From positions 53,557 to 115,417 of the forward strand of contig JAHDEL010000009.1 in the NCBI GenBank assembly GCA_020628855.1: a stretch of 61,861 nucleotides of DNA. The letters run 5' to 3'. The position numbers and the translations under genes are program-made. The notes under the pieces are model-generated. The model was given only the letters and a program-made list of their open reading frames with translations, was not told the origin of the DNA and searched no databases. Source of the DNA: Saprospiraceae bacterium. Its GTDB lineage: Bacteria; Bacteroidota; Bacteroidia; Chitinophagales; Saprospiraceae. Positions 28,013 through 36,663 of the stretch are shown here, piece after piece; the first letter of the stretch is position 1; every line of letters begins with the position of its first letter.

Positions 28013-28777
28013 ATGTCACGCCTGAGTAACCTAGGAGCAAATTCAACTATTTTGAAGCAAAAGTATACATTAAAAGGTATGTCATGCCAAAGCTGTGAAT
28101 CTAAAGTTAGATCAGCATTATTAACTGTACCTGGTGTTGAAGATGTATCGCCAGATAAAGATAAACAGGAGGTAGAAATTACTTCTGAAGATAAGGTCTC
28201 GTTGTCAAATCTGCAATTTGCACTTAACTCTATAGACTCAAAGTATCTCATCTCTCTTCAAGATCGGACTTTAATTGACCAAAAAGAGTTCAGCTTTTTG
28301 CAGACCTACATACCCTTGATCATCCTGTTTGCTTTTTTACTTGGTATAACTCTCATCATCCAGGTAGCTGCCGCATCTTTTGACTTTTTAGTATGGATGC
28401 GGCATTTTATGGCTGGATTCTTTCTTAGCTTTTCATTTTTTAAGCTGATAAACCTAGAAGGATTTGCGAACAGTTATAGAATGTATGACATCCTTGCAAC
28501 AAGGTGGAAGGCTTGGGGATATGTGTATCCTTTTGTCGAACTTTTTCTTGGACTTGCCTACCTGATCAATTTTGACCCAATAGTGACAAATATGACAGCG
28601 CTTATTGTCATGTCACTTTCTATTATTGGAGTAATCCAAAGTGTATTGAACAAAAGGAAAATACAATGCGCTTGCCTTGGTGCTGTATTTGATTTGCCGA
28701 TGAGTACTATTACTATAATCGAAGATGCATTGATGATTATTATGAGTGGGTTTATGCTATTCAATGCGCTCGGCTAA
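28013..28777 (+). CDS. HMA metal-binding domain fused to MauE/DoxX-like membrane protein
   Basis: 254 aa. An N-terminal heavy-metal-associated domain (about 15-85) has the metal motif G-M-S-C25-Q-S-C28. Four predicted helices (about 98-254) follow, and the loop QCACLGAVFDLPMS (Cys219, Cys221) resembles MauE, a membrane protein needed for methylamine dehydrogenase maturation and related to redox/disulfide carriers. Coming 55 nt after the MbnH-like genes it probably belongs to the copper cassette, moving copper or electrons across the inner membrane (inference). Confidence 0.84.
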   Translation: MSRLSNLGANSTILKQKYTLKGMSCQSCESKVRSALLTVPGVEDVSPDKDKQEVEITSEDKVSLSNLQFALNSIDSKYLISLQDRTLIDQKEFSFLQTYIPLIILFAFLLGITLIIQVAAASFDFLVWMRHFMAGFFLSFSFFKLINLEGFANSYRMYDILATRWKAWGYVYPFVELFLGLAYLINFDPIVTNMTALIVMSLSIIGVIQSVLNKRKIQCACLGAVFDLPMSTITIIEDALMIIMSGFMLFNALG

Positions 28778-28787
28778 GACCAATCTT

Positions 28788-28843
28788 TGTCAAAAAAGTA
28801 AGAGCAATTACCAAAAAACGAAGGATTCCTACCAAAAACCGAA
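28788..28843. promoter_or_regulatory. Three 14-bp direct repeats at 21-bp spacing (candidate LytTR sites)
   Basis: TGTCAAAAAAGTAA (28788), TACCAAAAAACGAA (28809) and TACCAAAAACCGAA (28830). The last two agree at 13 of 14 positions; the first is degenerate (10 of 14 against the second). A period of exactly two helical turns is the LytTR-binding geometry. It lies about 100-155 nt before the receiver/FIST/kinase operon. Confidence 0.55.
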
Positions 28844-28873
28844 ACGTCGTAGTGTTTGGAGGGGTGAATCTGT

Positions 28874-28885
28874 TACTTTAAAGTA
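28874..28885. repeat. 12-bp perfect palindrome
   Basis: TACTTTAAAGTA lies between the direct repeats and the receiver gene at 28942. It may be an operator half of the same regulatory region; no known family consensus was recognised. Confidence 0.3.
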
Positions 28886-28941
28886 GATGTGACAATAGTT
28901 CACGTCTCAAAAATTGAAATGGAAGTTAATAGAATTGAAAT

Positions 28942-29373
28942 ATGCGAGAGAGCTCTATCTCATTTGTTGATCAAAAAAACCAAACTATGATCACAAATGA
29001 AAACCTAACCATATTAGTAGTAGAGGATGACGTAATGAACCAAAAACTGATTACGAGAATCTTACAAAGAAACCAATTGAATTTTGACCTTGCTGTTAAT
29101 GGAAAAGAAGGTGTTACATACGCAAGTCAAAAGAATTATGACCTAATAATTATGGATATCCAAATGCCTTTATTAGATGGTATTGAAGCAACAACAATAA
29201 TCCAACAGTCTGAGATGAATCAAAATACGCCAGTTGTGATTATGACTTCTCTACGCAAAGATGAATTCATGGATAGAATTCTCAATCTGCAAATTGCAGC
29301 AATTCTGCACAAGCCTTTCCTTCCGAATCAATTAATGGCAATCATAGAATCCCGTAATTCAAAGAATAATTAG
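28942..29373 (+). CDS. Stand-alone receiver (REC) domain protein
   Basis: 143 aa CheY-like receiver without output domain; phospho-acceptor Asp72 (IIMDIQMPLLDG), acidic pair at 29-30 and Lys in the HKPF motif. A second possible start at 28987 (residue 16) would begin right at the domain and is also reasonable. First gene of a three-gene operon with FIST (7 nt gap) and a hybrid kinase, so it is a probable diffusible phospho-acceptor or phosphate sink for that kinase. Confidence 0.88.
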   Translation: MRESSISFVDQKNQTMITNENLTILVVEDDVMNQKLITRILQRNQLNFDLAVNGKEGVTYASQKNYDLIIMDIQMPLLDGIEATTIIQQSEMNQNTPVVIMTSLRKDEFMDRILNLQIAAILHKPFLPNQLMAIIESRNSKNN

Positions 29374-29380
29374 AACAACA

Positions 29381-30496
29381 ATGAATAAGCAATTTATCCC
29401 AGGCAATGTCTCTCTAGAGCAGTTAGATAATATTATCCAGACTCTGGAAGGACAAGAAAGTGTTGAAAGTGTTTTGATCTTTTCAGCAGATAAGTCCAAA
29501 TTAAATAAGCCGCAATTTGATCCACTATTGACAAAGACTTCTCTCAACGTACTCGGAGGAGTCTTCCCGCAAGTTATCTATGAAGGAAAAAATTATGAAG
29601 AAGGAACAGTAATTGTTGCGTTAGGAGAACCTGTCAAAACGCTAACGATTGACAATTTTGAGTATGAAAATGTAGAACAGCGGATTGAAAAACATTTTGA
29701 AGGCTTTAATCCTAATCAATCTACTATTTTCCTTTTTGTAGATGCATTAGTGTCAGAGAAGCAGAATGTCACAGATGCCATATATAATCTCTATGGTACA
29801 GTTCCCAAATATGTTGGAGGTGGAACTGGTTCATTAGAATTCAAACCATTTCCATGCGTCTATACCAATCAAGGTATTCAGGAAGGAGTGATGGTGATAG
29901 GGGCATGTAATATAGTTTCTCAAGTAGGTGTGGCGCATGGGTATGATACTTTGGGAGAACCGCTGAAGGTGACCGAAGCAGAAGGGAATAAGATTATCTC
30001 TCTTGATTGGAAACCAGCTGTAGAAGTTTATACAGAAATTGTCGAGCAACACAGTGGTAAAGATTTCAACTTTGAAGATTTCTTTAATTCAGTAAAAAGT
30101 TACCCTTTTGGAGTCGGAAAGTTAGATTCTGAAATGGTAGTTAGAGATCCTTTTGCACATGAAGATGGAGCTCTACTAACACTTGATACTATAGAAAGTG
30201 GGAGTTATGTGAATGTATTGTTTGGTAATAAAGAGAACCTGTTCAAAGGAGCAAGAGAAGCGAGTCAAAGAGCTTCAACTTTGAACTCCAATACAAAAGC
30301 TACTCCATTAATCATTGATTGTATTTCAAGAGCCTTATTTTTAGGAGAAGAACTAGATGAGGAACTCTCATGCTTAGATCCAGACAAATCAGGCTTTGGA
30401 GCTTTGACACTCGGAGAAATAGCGAACAATGGTGATGCCTATCTAGAAGTGTATAATAAGACTTCTGTAGTGTGCAATCTTTATGAAAAAGCTTGA
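29381..30496 (+). CDS. FIST-domain sensor protein
   Basis: 371 aa composed of FIST_N (about 30-215) and FIST_C (about 220-350) regions, with typical YVGGGTGSLEF and FAHEDGALLTLD. FIST domains are thought to bind small ligands such as amino acids and occur beside or fused to signalling kinases. No signal peptide, so cytoplasmic. The 3' end overlaps the kinase start by 14 nt, which implies that the two proteins act together as sensor and kinase. Confidence 0.88.
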   Translation: MNKQFIPGNVSLEQLDNIIQTLEGQESVESVLIFSADKSKLNKPQFDPLLTKTSLNVLGGVFPQVIYEGKNYEEGTVIVALGEPVKTLTIDNFEYENVEQRIEKHFEGFNPNQSTIFLFVDALVSEKQNVTDAIYNLYGTVPKYVGGGTGSLEFKPFPCVYTNQGIQEGVMVIGACNIVSQVGVAHGYDTLGEPLKVTEAEGNKIISLDWKPAVEVYTEIVEQHSGKDFNFEDFFNSVKSYPFGVGKLDSEMVVRDPFAHEDGALLTLDTIESGSYVNVLFGNKENLFKGAREASQRASTLNSNTKATPLIIDCISRALFLGEELDEELSCLDPDKSGFGALTLGEIANNGDAYLEVYNKTSVVCNLYEKA

Positions 30497-32843
30497 ACAA
30501 AAAGTTTTAAATGAGATACTTTTGGAAATCACTCTGGCCATTGGTTCAGAGCAGGATTCTGACAGTATGATCAGAAGTGTACTTAGTCTTTGGATGCGAA
30601 GACTGAGTTGCACTGTAGCTGCAATTGTACTAGATAAACAAGGTGTAGTTTCTCTAGAGCAAATTGTTCCTAAGTATTTAGGTTCTTTACCTGTCCCAGA
30701 CCAGATTGTACAATTTCTTCAACAAAGTCGAACAGTTGAGTATAGCCCAGACTTAAGAGGCTCAAAAGGAGAATTCATTTATTGTTATCCTATTTTTAAG
30801 GAGCACATTTTTATTTTTTATAGACAATCTGAGTTAACTAGAGAACAGTATAATGATATTTATCCAGTCACTCAGTTTTTTGGTAGAAGTATTGAGAATG
30901 CACTCGAAAAATCCTTGAGGCAACAGGCGGAAGCGCAGCTCGACCAAGAGAGAAAGTTACTCAGAACAGTCTTGGATAATATTCCAGATGCCATTTATTA
31001 TAAGAATCTGTCTTTACAAAAAGTATTAACCAACCGTGCAGATCTCATTAACACAGGATTCGAAAAAGAAGAAGACATTTTAAATAAAACGGATCGTGAG
31101 ATTTATGGTCCAGAGTTCGCTGATGATTCTGAGAAAAATGAATTGCGAATTATTCGAACTGGTGAGCCGATTATCAATAAGGAAGAAAAGATTATTAACA
31201 GGCTAGGATATGAAGGGTGGTTGGAGACTTCTAAAATCCCTCTAAAGAATAATTCAGGAAATATAGTTGGAATAGTCGGTATTGGCAGAGATATCACAGA
31301 AAGGAAAAAAATACAACAACAAGTCCAGAGGCTTTCATGGGTCGCCAGTCAATCAACAAATGGAGTAATCATTACTGATGTTTCTGGGAAAGTCGAATGG
31401 ATAAATGCAGGGTTCACCAGATTGACAGGCTTCACTGCCGAAGAAATGATTGGCAAAAGACCAGGTGATGTTTTGCAAGGCCCAGAGTCTGATCCTGAGG
31501 TAGTGAAGGTGATGCACGATGCTTTGAAGCAAGTTATTCCATTTGAAGTATCATTGATCAATTATAAGAAGGACGGGAAACCATATCATATTAAGATAAC
31601 ATGTAATCCACTATATGATGAGTCAGATAATCACATAGGTTTTATGGCAATAGAATCTGATGTGACAGAGATGGTAAAGAACCGCCAAGAATTGATAGAA
31701 GCCAGAAATCAAGCAATTAAAGCTCAAGAGGCAGAGAAGAAATTTCTAGCGAATATGAGTCATGAGATAAGAACTCCGTTGAATGCAATTATCGGAATGA
31801 CGGCTCTCTTGACCGATACTCCATTAAATAATGAGCAAGTTGAGTTTGTCAAGAATCTAGATATGTCTTCTAAATTTCTGCTTTCTCTAATTAGTGATAC
31901 TCTTGATCTAGCAAAGATCGAAGCAGGGAAAATTGAGCCTAGAATTGAGGTTTTTGATCTGAATGAGCTTATTAACGGTATTGTTGGTCAATTTGCTCTG
32001 AAAGCATCAAAGAAAGGAGTAAAGCTGAGCGCCAAATTTGTTAACGTGCCTCGCTACGTCGAAGGTGACCAACTCTTGCTTCTCCAGATATTAAATAATC
32101 TCTTGAGCAATGCTGAAAAATTTACAGAGCAAGGAACCATTACAGTCCATATTTCACGAAGTGAAAAATACAATAACTCAATTCAATTCTCAATAGCAGA
32201 TACAGGTATAGGAATAGCTGACTCGGATTTGGATAAATTATTCAAGAAATTTAATCAACTCGGATCTGGCAATCAGATATTTAATAAAGGGAGTGGTCTT
32301 GGTCTAAATATTACCAAAGAAATTGTAGAGCTGTTAGGAGGTGAGATAGCTGTAGCCAGCAAACTGGGTCAAGGGACAACGTTTACATTCTGTTTGCCAC
32401 TACCAGAAGGAGAGAAACATCAATCAATTAAAGAAGACAACCAAAAGAGCATGAAACCAATGGTGAATTCAGGTAAAATTCTTATTGCGGAAGATAATAA
32501 GATGAACCAACTCTATGTCACGAAACTCCTAGATAAATATGGAGTGGAGTATGACTTGGCAAATAATGGATTAGAGGCTGTAGAATATTCTCAGATCAAT
32601 GATTATCAGCTTATTCTCATGGACATACAGATGCCAATCATGGATGGGTATGAAGCTATTCAGAAAATTCGAAAATCAGGCGGAGAAAATAGCGAAAAAC
32701 CTATTTTGGCTCTTACCGCGTCTGCATTAGTAGAAATAAAGGATAAGGCATTTCGAATCGGAGTTACCGATTTTATCTCAAAACCTTTTACTCCATCACA
32801 ACTCAAATCAACAATAGAAAAGTATTTAGAGCTAGAGGCTTAA
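30483..32843 (+). CDS. Hybrid histidine kinase (GAF-like/PAS-PAS-HisKA-HATPase-REC)
   Basis: 786 aa, soluble. A GAF-like N-terminus (about 1-145), PAS (about 155-275), a second PAS (about 285-405), HisKA with His427 (MSHEIRTPLN), HATPase_c (about 535-650; N box LLSNAEKF, GSGLGLNIT) and a receiver with Asp714 (ILMDIQMP). The second PAS has a LOV-like GKRPGDVLQGPESDP but lacks the flavin-binding Cys, so light sensing by that route is unlikely. The start overlaps the FIST gene; the 3' end overlaps the convergent TPR gene by 12 nt. No HPt domain, unlike the H-NOX kinase. Confidence 0.93.
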   Translation: MKKLEQKVLNEILLEITLAIGSEQDSDSMIRSVLSLWMRRLSCTVAAIVLDKQGVVSLEQIVPKYLGSLPVPDQIVQFLQQSRTVEYSPDLRGSKGEFIYCYPIFKEHIFIFYRQSELTREQYNDIYPVTQFFGRSIENALEKSLRQQAEAQLDQERKLLRTVLDNIPDAIYYKNLSLQKVLTNRADLINTGFEKEEDILNKTDREIYGPEFADDSEKNELRIIRTGEPIINKEEKIINRLGYEGWLETSKIPLKNNSGNIVGIVGIGRDITERKKIQQQVQRLSWVASQSTNGVIITDVSGKVEWINAGFTRLTGFTAEEMIGKRPGDVLQGPESDPEVVKVMHDALKQVIPFEVSLINYKKDGKPYHIKITCNPLYDESDNHIGFMAIESDVTEMVKNRQELIEARNQAIKAQEAEKKFLANMSHEIRTPLNAIIGMTALLTDTPLNNEQVEFVKNLDMSSKFLLSLISDTLDLAKIEAGKIEPRIEVFDLNELINGIVGQFALKASKKGVKLSAKFVNVPRYVEGDQLLLLQILNNLLSNAEKFTEQGTITVHISRSEKYNNSIQFSIADTGIGIADSDLDKLFKKFNQLGSGNQIFNKGSGLGLNITKEIVELLGGEIAVASKLGQGTTFTFCLPLPEGEKHQSIKEDNQKSMKPMVNSGKILIAEDNKMNQLYVTKLLDKYGVEYDLANNGLEAVEYSQINDYQLILMDIQMPIMDGYEAIQKIRKSGGENSEKPILALTASALVEIKDKAFRIGVTDFISKPFTPSQLKSTIEKYLELEA

Positions 32844-34883
32844 GGCATGCATCTGATTAAATATCTTTCTCTTATAACCCAAAAAAGCATTAGCAATAAC
32901 ACCAATTTGGTAAGCAGAATATCCATTATTTACTATTGAACTATTATTAGCATATTTATAATAGCAAGCAATATCTAATTCAGGCGCAATACTATATCCC
33001 ACTTGCGCATGGATGCCAATGATTGGTTGCCAAGAACGCTCTGCCTTTAAATATTGATAGCCGCCACTCAACTGAAGTAAGTACTTCATGCGCTGATGTT
33101 CTACATATTCATTCGAGAATTTTGTAAAAATTGACTCAGCAACCAATAACTCAGGACTGAAATAAGCATCGTTTCTCTCGTAGAAACAAAGGAAATTACT
33201 ATTTAATCCTATCTGCCACGTCATGTGAGAGGTGAGCATGTAATATAGACTGTTAAAAGCCTGTATTGCTGAGTTGCCACCACTAAAATTTTTCCAGTAG
33301 AATTGTGTGAAACTGCCCCATCTGAATCCGTCATAGGCATGATGCTCAAACCCATAAGTGAAGTCTTTGATATTTTGAGATAGCAGAGCTGTATTATAGT
33401 CTAGAACAGAGCGTTCGAGGATTCCTTTGATGTAGTGTCTATTGGAGAAATCATATTTGTGAAAGAGTTTGAAGAGAAAATTAGTTTGATTGCCATCAAG
33501 CAGTGAGGCAGCTTGTAGCCCGAAATGAGCGCTACTCTGGTGCCGTCTAGACCATCTCTGTCTTACACCAACTAGCACGGCGCTGTTTGTGCCAAACATC
33601 GACCTTGTATCATTATATGCCCATCTTTGATTGAAGCAAAACGAAGGTTGTGTCTTGGCAGTCTCCTTGCCATACCATTTAAGCAGGAGAGTATTTGCCT
33701 GATTTCCATTATTATCATTCAAATGGTCAAAAAGCATTTGAGCAGGCATGCTGTTCAGCTTTTCATAATTCAATAACAAAGGCATGGCTTGCTCAGATTG
33801 TAGCTCAGGGTTAAAGTTATTATAGAGCTTGTCAGCCTCCTGATAGTCTTTTTCATCCAATGCATGACGTAACTGTAAGGCATAAGCAAGTGTGGAGTCT
33901 CGTAATTTATTGATGTGAAGTTTAGATTTTTCAGATTTTTCTTCCAGGAGAAGGTGATAAATATATTTTTCGCGCAGCTGATTATGATTGAGGATTGGCT
34001 TCAATTTTGGCAGCTGAGATTGCACAGATTTTCTTGCATTTTGGGCAAGATAGATATCATACAATACCGTCTCTAGTTGGTCATTTCGATTATCATCAGG
34101 GCCCAACATTGACTTGGCCTCTAAAGCTAGTTTTTCTGCTTTCGCAAATTTCAGATTTATCAAATATGTGGTGGATCTCCCCAACAGAGAAGCAATGGCA
34201 TTCGAGTCTTCCAAGGACTGAAAGCAATCCAATGCAAGATCATAGTCTTTGACTCCAAGGGCTGAGTAACCTAAAGCAATTAAGACATCTGTGTCATTAG
34301 GAAATTGCTGGTCTAAAGTCAGCAAATAGCTATGAGCTAGTTGTGGTTGTGTTGCTTTGATATTGTGCGCATAGGCTAGGGTAATAAATTTATAAGATAA
34401 TTTTACTCCTTCGTCTTGACTGAGAAGAAGAGTCTTATCAATTTGTTGTTTCGCGGCTTCATACTGAAAAGCTGAAGATAATGCATTAGCTAAGCCCAGA
34501 TTTGCCACTGTATTATTAGGTGTGACTTTTAGTATTTCTTCATAGATGGGAATTGATTGTTTTGGTTCTTTTGCCCAGAGATAACTTTCAGCAAGATTAA
34601 GTAAAACTTCTTCGTCATGGAGGTAATCATTTGACAATGATTCAAAGAGAGTTATGGCCTCTTGAGGATTACCATTAAGACCTGTTGCTCTGCCGTAGCA
34701 GATTTGGGCTGTCTTATTTTGTGGATAATCTTTCAGAATTGCTGCGAAAAAGGTTTTTGCTTCTGACCATTGCCCTTGTTCTAATAAAGTGAACCCTTGA
34801 CGCATCTCCTGACTATATATAGCGGAGCTGAAGATTATTATCCAAACAGTAAAGAGAAAACGATATGTAAGTATATGTAACAA
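32832..34883 (-). CDS. TPR outer-membrane protein with C-terminal beta-barrel (export-type)
   Basis: 683 aa. The signal peptide (about 1-24, ending SSAIYSQ) starts at TTG 34883: no in-frame ATG or GTG occurs between it and the upstream stop, and the next Met lies after the signal. TPR-like repeats (about 25-390) precede a C-terminal barrel of about 260 residues with alternating aromatic strands (NQRWAYNDTRSMFG to YQIGVIANAFLGYKRKI). TPR plus barrel is the layout of exopolysaccharide export proteins such as PgaA and BcsC. Candidate LytTR-type repeats lie 80 nt upstream. Confidence 0.8.
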   Translation of the reverse strand: MLHILTYRFLFTVWIIIFSSAIYSQEMRQGFTLLEQGQWSEAKTFFAAILKDYPQNKTAQICYGRATGLNGNPQEAITLFESLSNDYLHDEEVLLNLAESYLWAKEPKQSIPIYEEILKVTPNNTVANLGLANALSSAFQYEAAKQQIDKTLLLSQDEGVKLSYKFITLAYAHNIKATQPQLAHSYLLTLDQQFPNDTDVLIALGYSALGVKDYDLALDCFQSLEDSNAIASLLGRSTTYLINLKFAKAEKLALEAKSMLGPDDNRNDQLETVLYDIYLAQNARKSVQSQLPKLKPILNHNQLREKYIYHLLLEEKSEKSKLHINKLRDSTLAYALQLRHALDEKDYQEADKLYNNFNPELQSEQAMPLLLNYEKLNSMPAQMLFDHLNDNNGNQANTLLLKWYGKETAKTQPSFCFNQRWAYNDTRSMFGTNSAVLVGVRQRWSRRHQSSAHFGLQAASLLDGNQTNFLFKLFHKYDFSNRHYIKGILERSVLDYNTALLSQNIKDFTYGFEHHAYDGFRWGSFTQFYWKNFSGGNSAIQAFNSLYYMLTSHMTWQIGLNSNFLCFYERNDAYFSPELLVAESIFTKFSNEYVEHQRMKYLLQLSGGYQYLKAERSWQPIIGIHAQVGYSIAPELDIACYYKYANNSSIVNNGYSAYQIGVIANAFLGYKRKIFNQMHALSL

Positions 34884-35157
34884 GGTATAAAGGTATTTTC
34901 TAATTGCTAATCATTCCCATACTTTCTATAAACGACGTGAATTCTTCGTGTTTTGAAGGTGTTTTCCAGAACACGAGTAATTGATACCAAAAACAGAAAC
35001 ATTTTGACCAGAACCCGAAAAGGCAGCTTTTCTACTGCTTGGTTCTAATACTTTTGAATTGTTATTAATAAGTATCCTGTATAACCCTAGACAAGAGAAA
35101 ATTAATAATGGTCTTACTGGCCAATTATTATGAACAACTTTAAAAAGATGACATTCC
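34884..35157. other. Intergenic region with regulatory repeats
   Basis: A 274-nt gap between two leftward genes. It holds the GH gene terminator (35142-35172), the three direct repeats at 34964-35019 and an inverted CGTGTT/AACACG pair around 34947-34975. A 79-codon frame (35165 to 34926) crosses the repeats and the terminator and does not look like a real gene. Confidence 0.6.
34964..35019. promoter_or_regulatory. Three direct repeats at 21-bp spacing before the TPR-barrel gene
   Basis: TTCCAGAACACGAG (34964), TACCAAAAACAGAA (34985) and GACCAGAACCCGAA (35006) repeat at exactly 21 bp and match the motif at 28788-28843. Relative to the leftward TPR-barrel gene the motif is in the opposite orientation to the other site. 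It is probably bound by the same factor. Confidence 0.5.
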
Positions 35158-35172
35158 CTAGTCATCTTTTTT
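35142..35172 (-). terminator. Terminator overlapping the end of the glycosidase gene
   Basis: An 11-bp stem, GTCATCTTTTT (35161-35171) with AAAAAGATGAC (35142-35152), and an 8-nt loop. The upstream arm contains the last codons of the glycosidase gene and its loop contains the stop codon. It separates that operon from the TPR-barrel gene. Confidence 0.8.
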
Positions 35173-36663
35173 GTTTTCTACCAACAGTAATTCTGCTGAT
35201 TTCTTCAATGAGCCATCAGTCCTGACCAATCCGAAATGTTTTTGTTTTGCTAGGATCCATGGCCGATTTGGAAAGATTCCAGTCGGGATATCTTCGAAAT
35301 CATGGAGTGTCCATAAAAAGAATGGCACGTTATTATTTTGACAATTTGTTATTATCGAATTGATCTCATTGTATTGGCCTTTTTCTGATTTTGATAAAAT
35401 ATTGCTGAATCCATCTCTTGTGCTAAATCCAAACTCTTCTAAAACAATAAGCTTGTTGTATTTACTTCTAATTGACTCGATGTCAGCTTCCCAATGAGAA
35501 AAATCTTTATAGAGATGAAATGAGAAGTAATCAATATGGTCAGCTAAGAGAGGTAAATACTGTCTGTCTGACCAACCAATTGTTATAGGGTGACGATCGT
35601 CTAAATCTCTTATAGATTTTATCATAACCTTTAACCATTGTAAAATTATTTCTTGTCCATGTAACTCAAAATCAAGATCTGGCTCATTCTTCACTGACCA
35701 AGCCAACAGAGCTGGATGAGATTTACCTATGTTTACAATGTTTCTCAGTTGGTACAGCTGATTAGTATAGTGCTTCAAATCAAAGCCCTTAGGAAAATCA
35801 AACAGTGTTGGCACTACCTGCAGACCTGTTTCTTGAGCTATATCTAGGAGTAGTCTAAATGCATTGAGGTTCTGAAGATCAGACCCTTTTTCAAAGTGTT
35901 CTTCACTCAAGAATATTCTTATAGTGTTAAATCCAAGACTATCTATAAGCTTGAAATCTTTCCTCAAAGTCTTTACATTAATGCTGTCCCAAAAGAGGCT
36001 CCAAGGATGCTTTGCGGGATAATAATTTATTCCTCTTGATTGTTCAAGAGAAGCTAACTTTTTGGATAGAGAACCAGATCTCTTAGACCATGTAACTGGT
36101 GTCTTCTGTTCAGCAATCCAGTTTTTTACTTTCCATTTCCCATCAATGACAACCATGATAAGGGTGAAGGTCTCAGTGTTGTAGAAGAGGTGAGGGTGTT
36201 CGGGAAAGAGCGTTATCCTTTCTAAAGTCTTGCTGTTGATACATTCTACCACCGCAACACTCTTATCAAGACTGACATGCTTGAGAACTAAATCAAAAGA
36301 GGTGTGCGTCTTTTCAAATTCACCAACTTGATAGTCCAAGAGTGAAGTGATCTTTTGATATTGATCTTTATCAAAGTAGTCTTGAAGTTTCATTGGTTTT
36401 GACAGTTCAAAAGATCTATTCAACCAAAAAAATGCTTCGACCAATCTTCCTTCTAAATCCAGTGCTACTGATTGATATTGATTGAAGAGATAGTTGTCTT
36501 GCCAGGTAATCTCAGGGTAATAGTCTAACTCATCAAGTAATTGAGTCTGCAAGAGATTACTTCCATCGGCACCAGAGTTATAATACCCAATGATTCTTGA
36601 GAACAACATGATGCTGATGATCAGGAATGCGATCGCAAAAACCCAAGCCAGTCTTCTACTCAT
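35158..36663 (-). CDS. Membrane-anchored clan GH-A glycoside hydrolase with NTF2-like domain
   Basis: 501 aa. An N-terminal anchor (about 5-26), an NTF2-like region (about 72-190; LIMVVIDGKWKVKNW) and a (beta/alpha)8 glycosidase domain (about 205-490). Candidate acid/base Glu327 (SVKNEPDLD) and nucleophile Glu410 (VLEEFGFS) match the GH5-type clan A pattern. Polysaccharide operons usually carry such a hydrolase (PslG, BcsZ) to trim product during export. The start overlaps the lipoprotein gene by 8 nt. Substrate unknown. Confidence 0.84.
   Translation of the reverse strand: MSRRLAWVFAIAFLIISIMLFSRIIGYYNSGADGSNLLQTQLLDELDYYPEITWQDNYLFNQYQSVALDLEGRLVEAFFWLNRSFELSKPMKLQDYFDKDQYQKITSLLDYQVGEFEKTHTSFDLVLKHVSLDKSVAVVECINSKTLERITLFPEHPHLFYNTETFTLIMVVIDGKWKVKNWIAEQKTPVTWSKRSGSLSKKLASLEQSRGINYYPAKHPWSLFWDSINVKTLRKDFKLIDSLGFNTIRIFLSEEHFEKGSDLQNLNAFRLLLDIAQETGLQVVPTLFDFPKGFDLKHYTNQLYQLRNIVNIGKSHPALLAWSVKNEPDLDFELHGQEIILQWLKVMIKSIRDLDDRHPITIGWSDRQYLPLLADHIDYFSFHLYKDFSHWEADIESIRSKYNKLIVLEEFGFSTRDGFSNILSKSEKGQYNEINSIITNCQNNNVPFFLWTLHDFEDIPTGIFPNRPWILAKQKHFGLVRTDGSLKKSAELLLVENKKDD

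Noticed and set aside
31395-31700. Photoactive LOV domain in the FIST-linked kinase
   Set aside because: The LOV-like PAS has GKRPGDVLQG where a LOV domain has G-x-N-C-R-F-L-Q, so the adduct-forming Cys is missing.
34926-35165. 79-codon minus-strand frame between glycosidase and TPR genes
   Set aside because: It runs through a terminator and the regulatory repeats, with no ribosome site and no recognisable protein.
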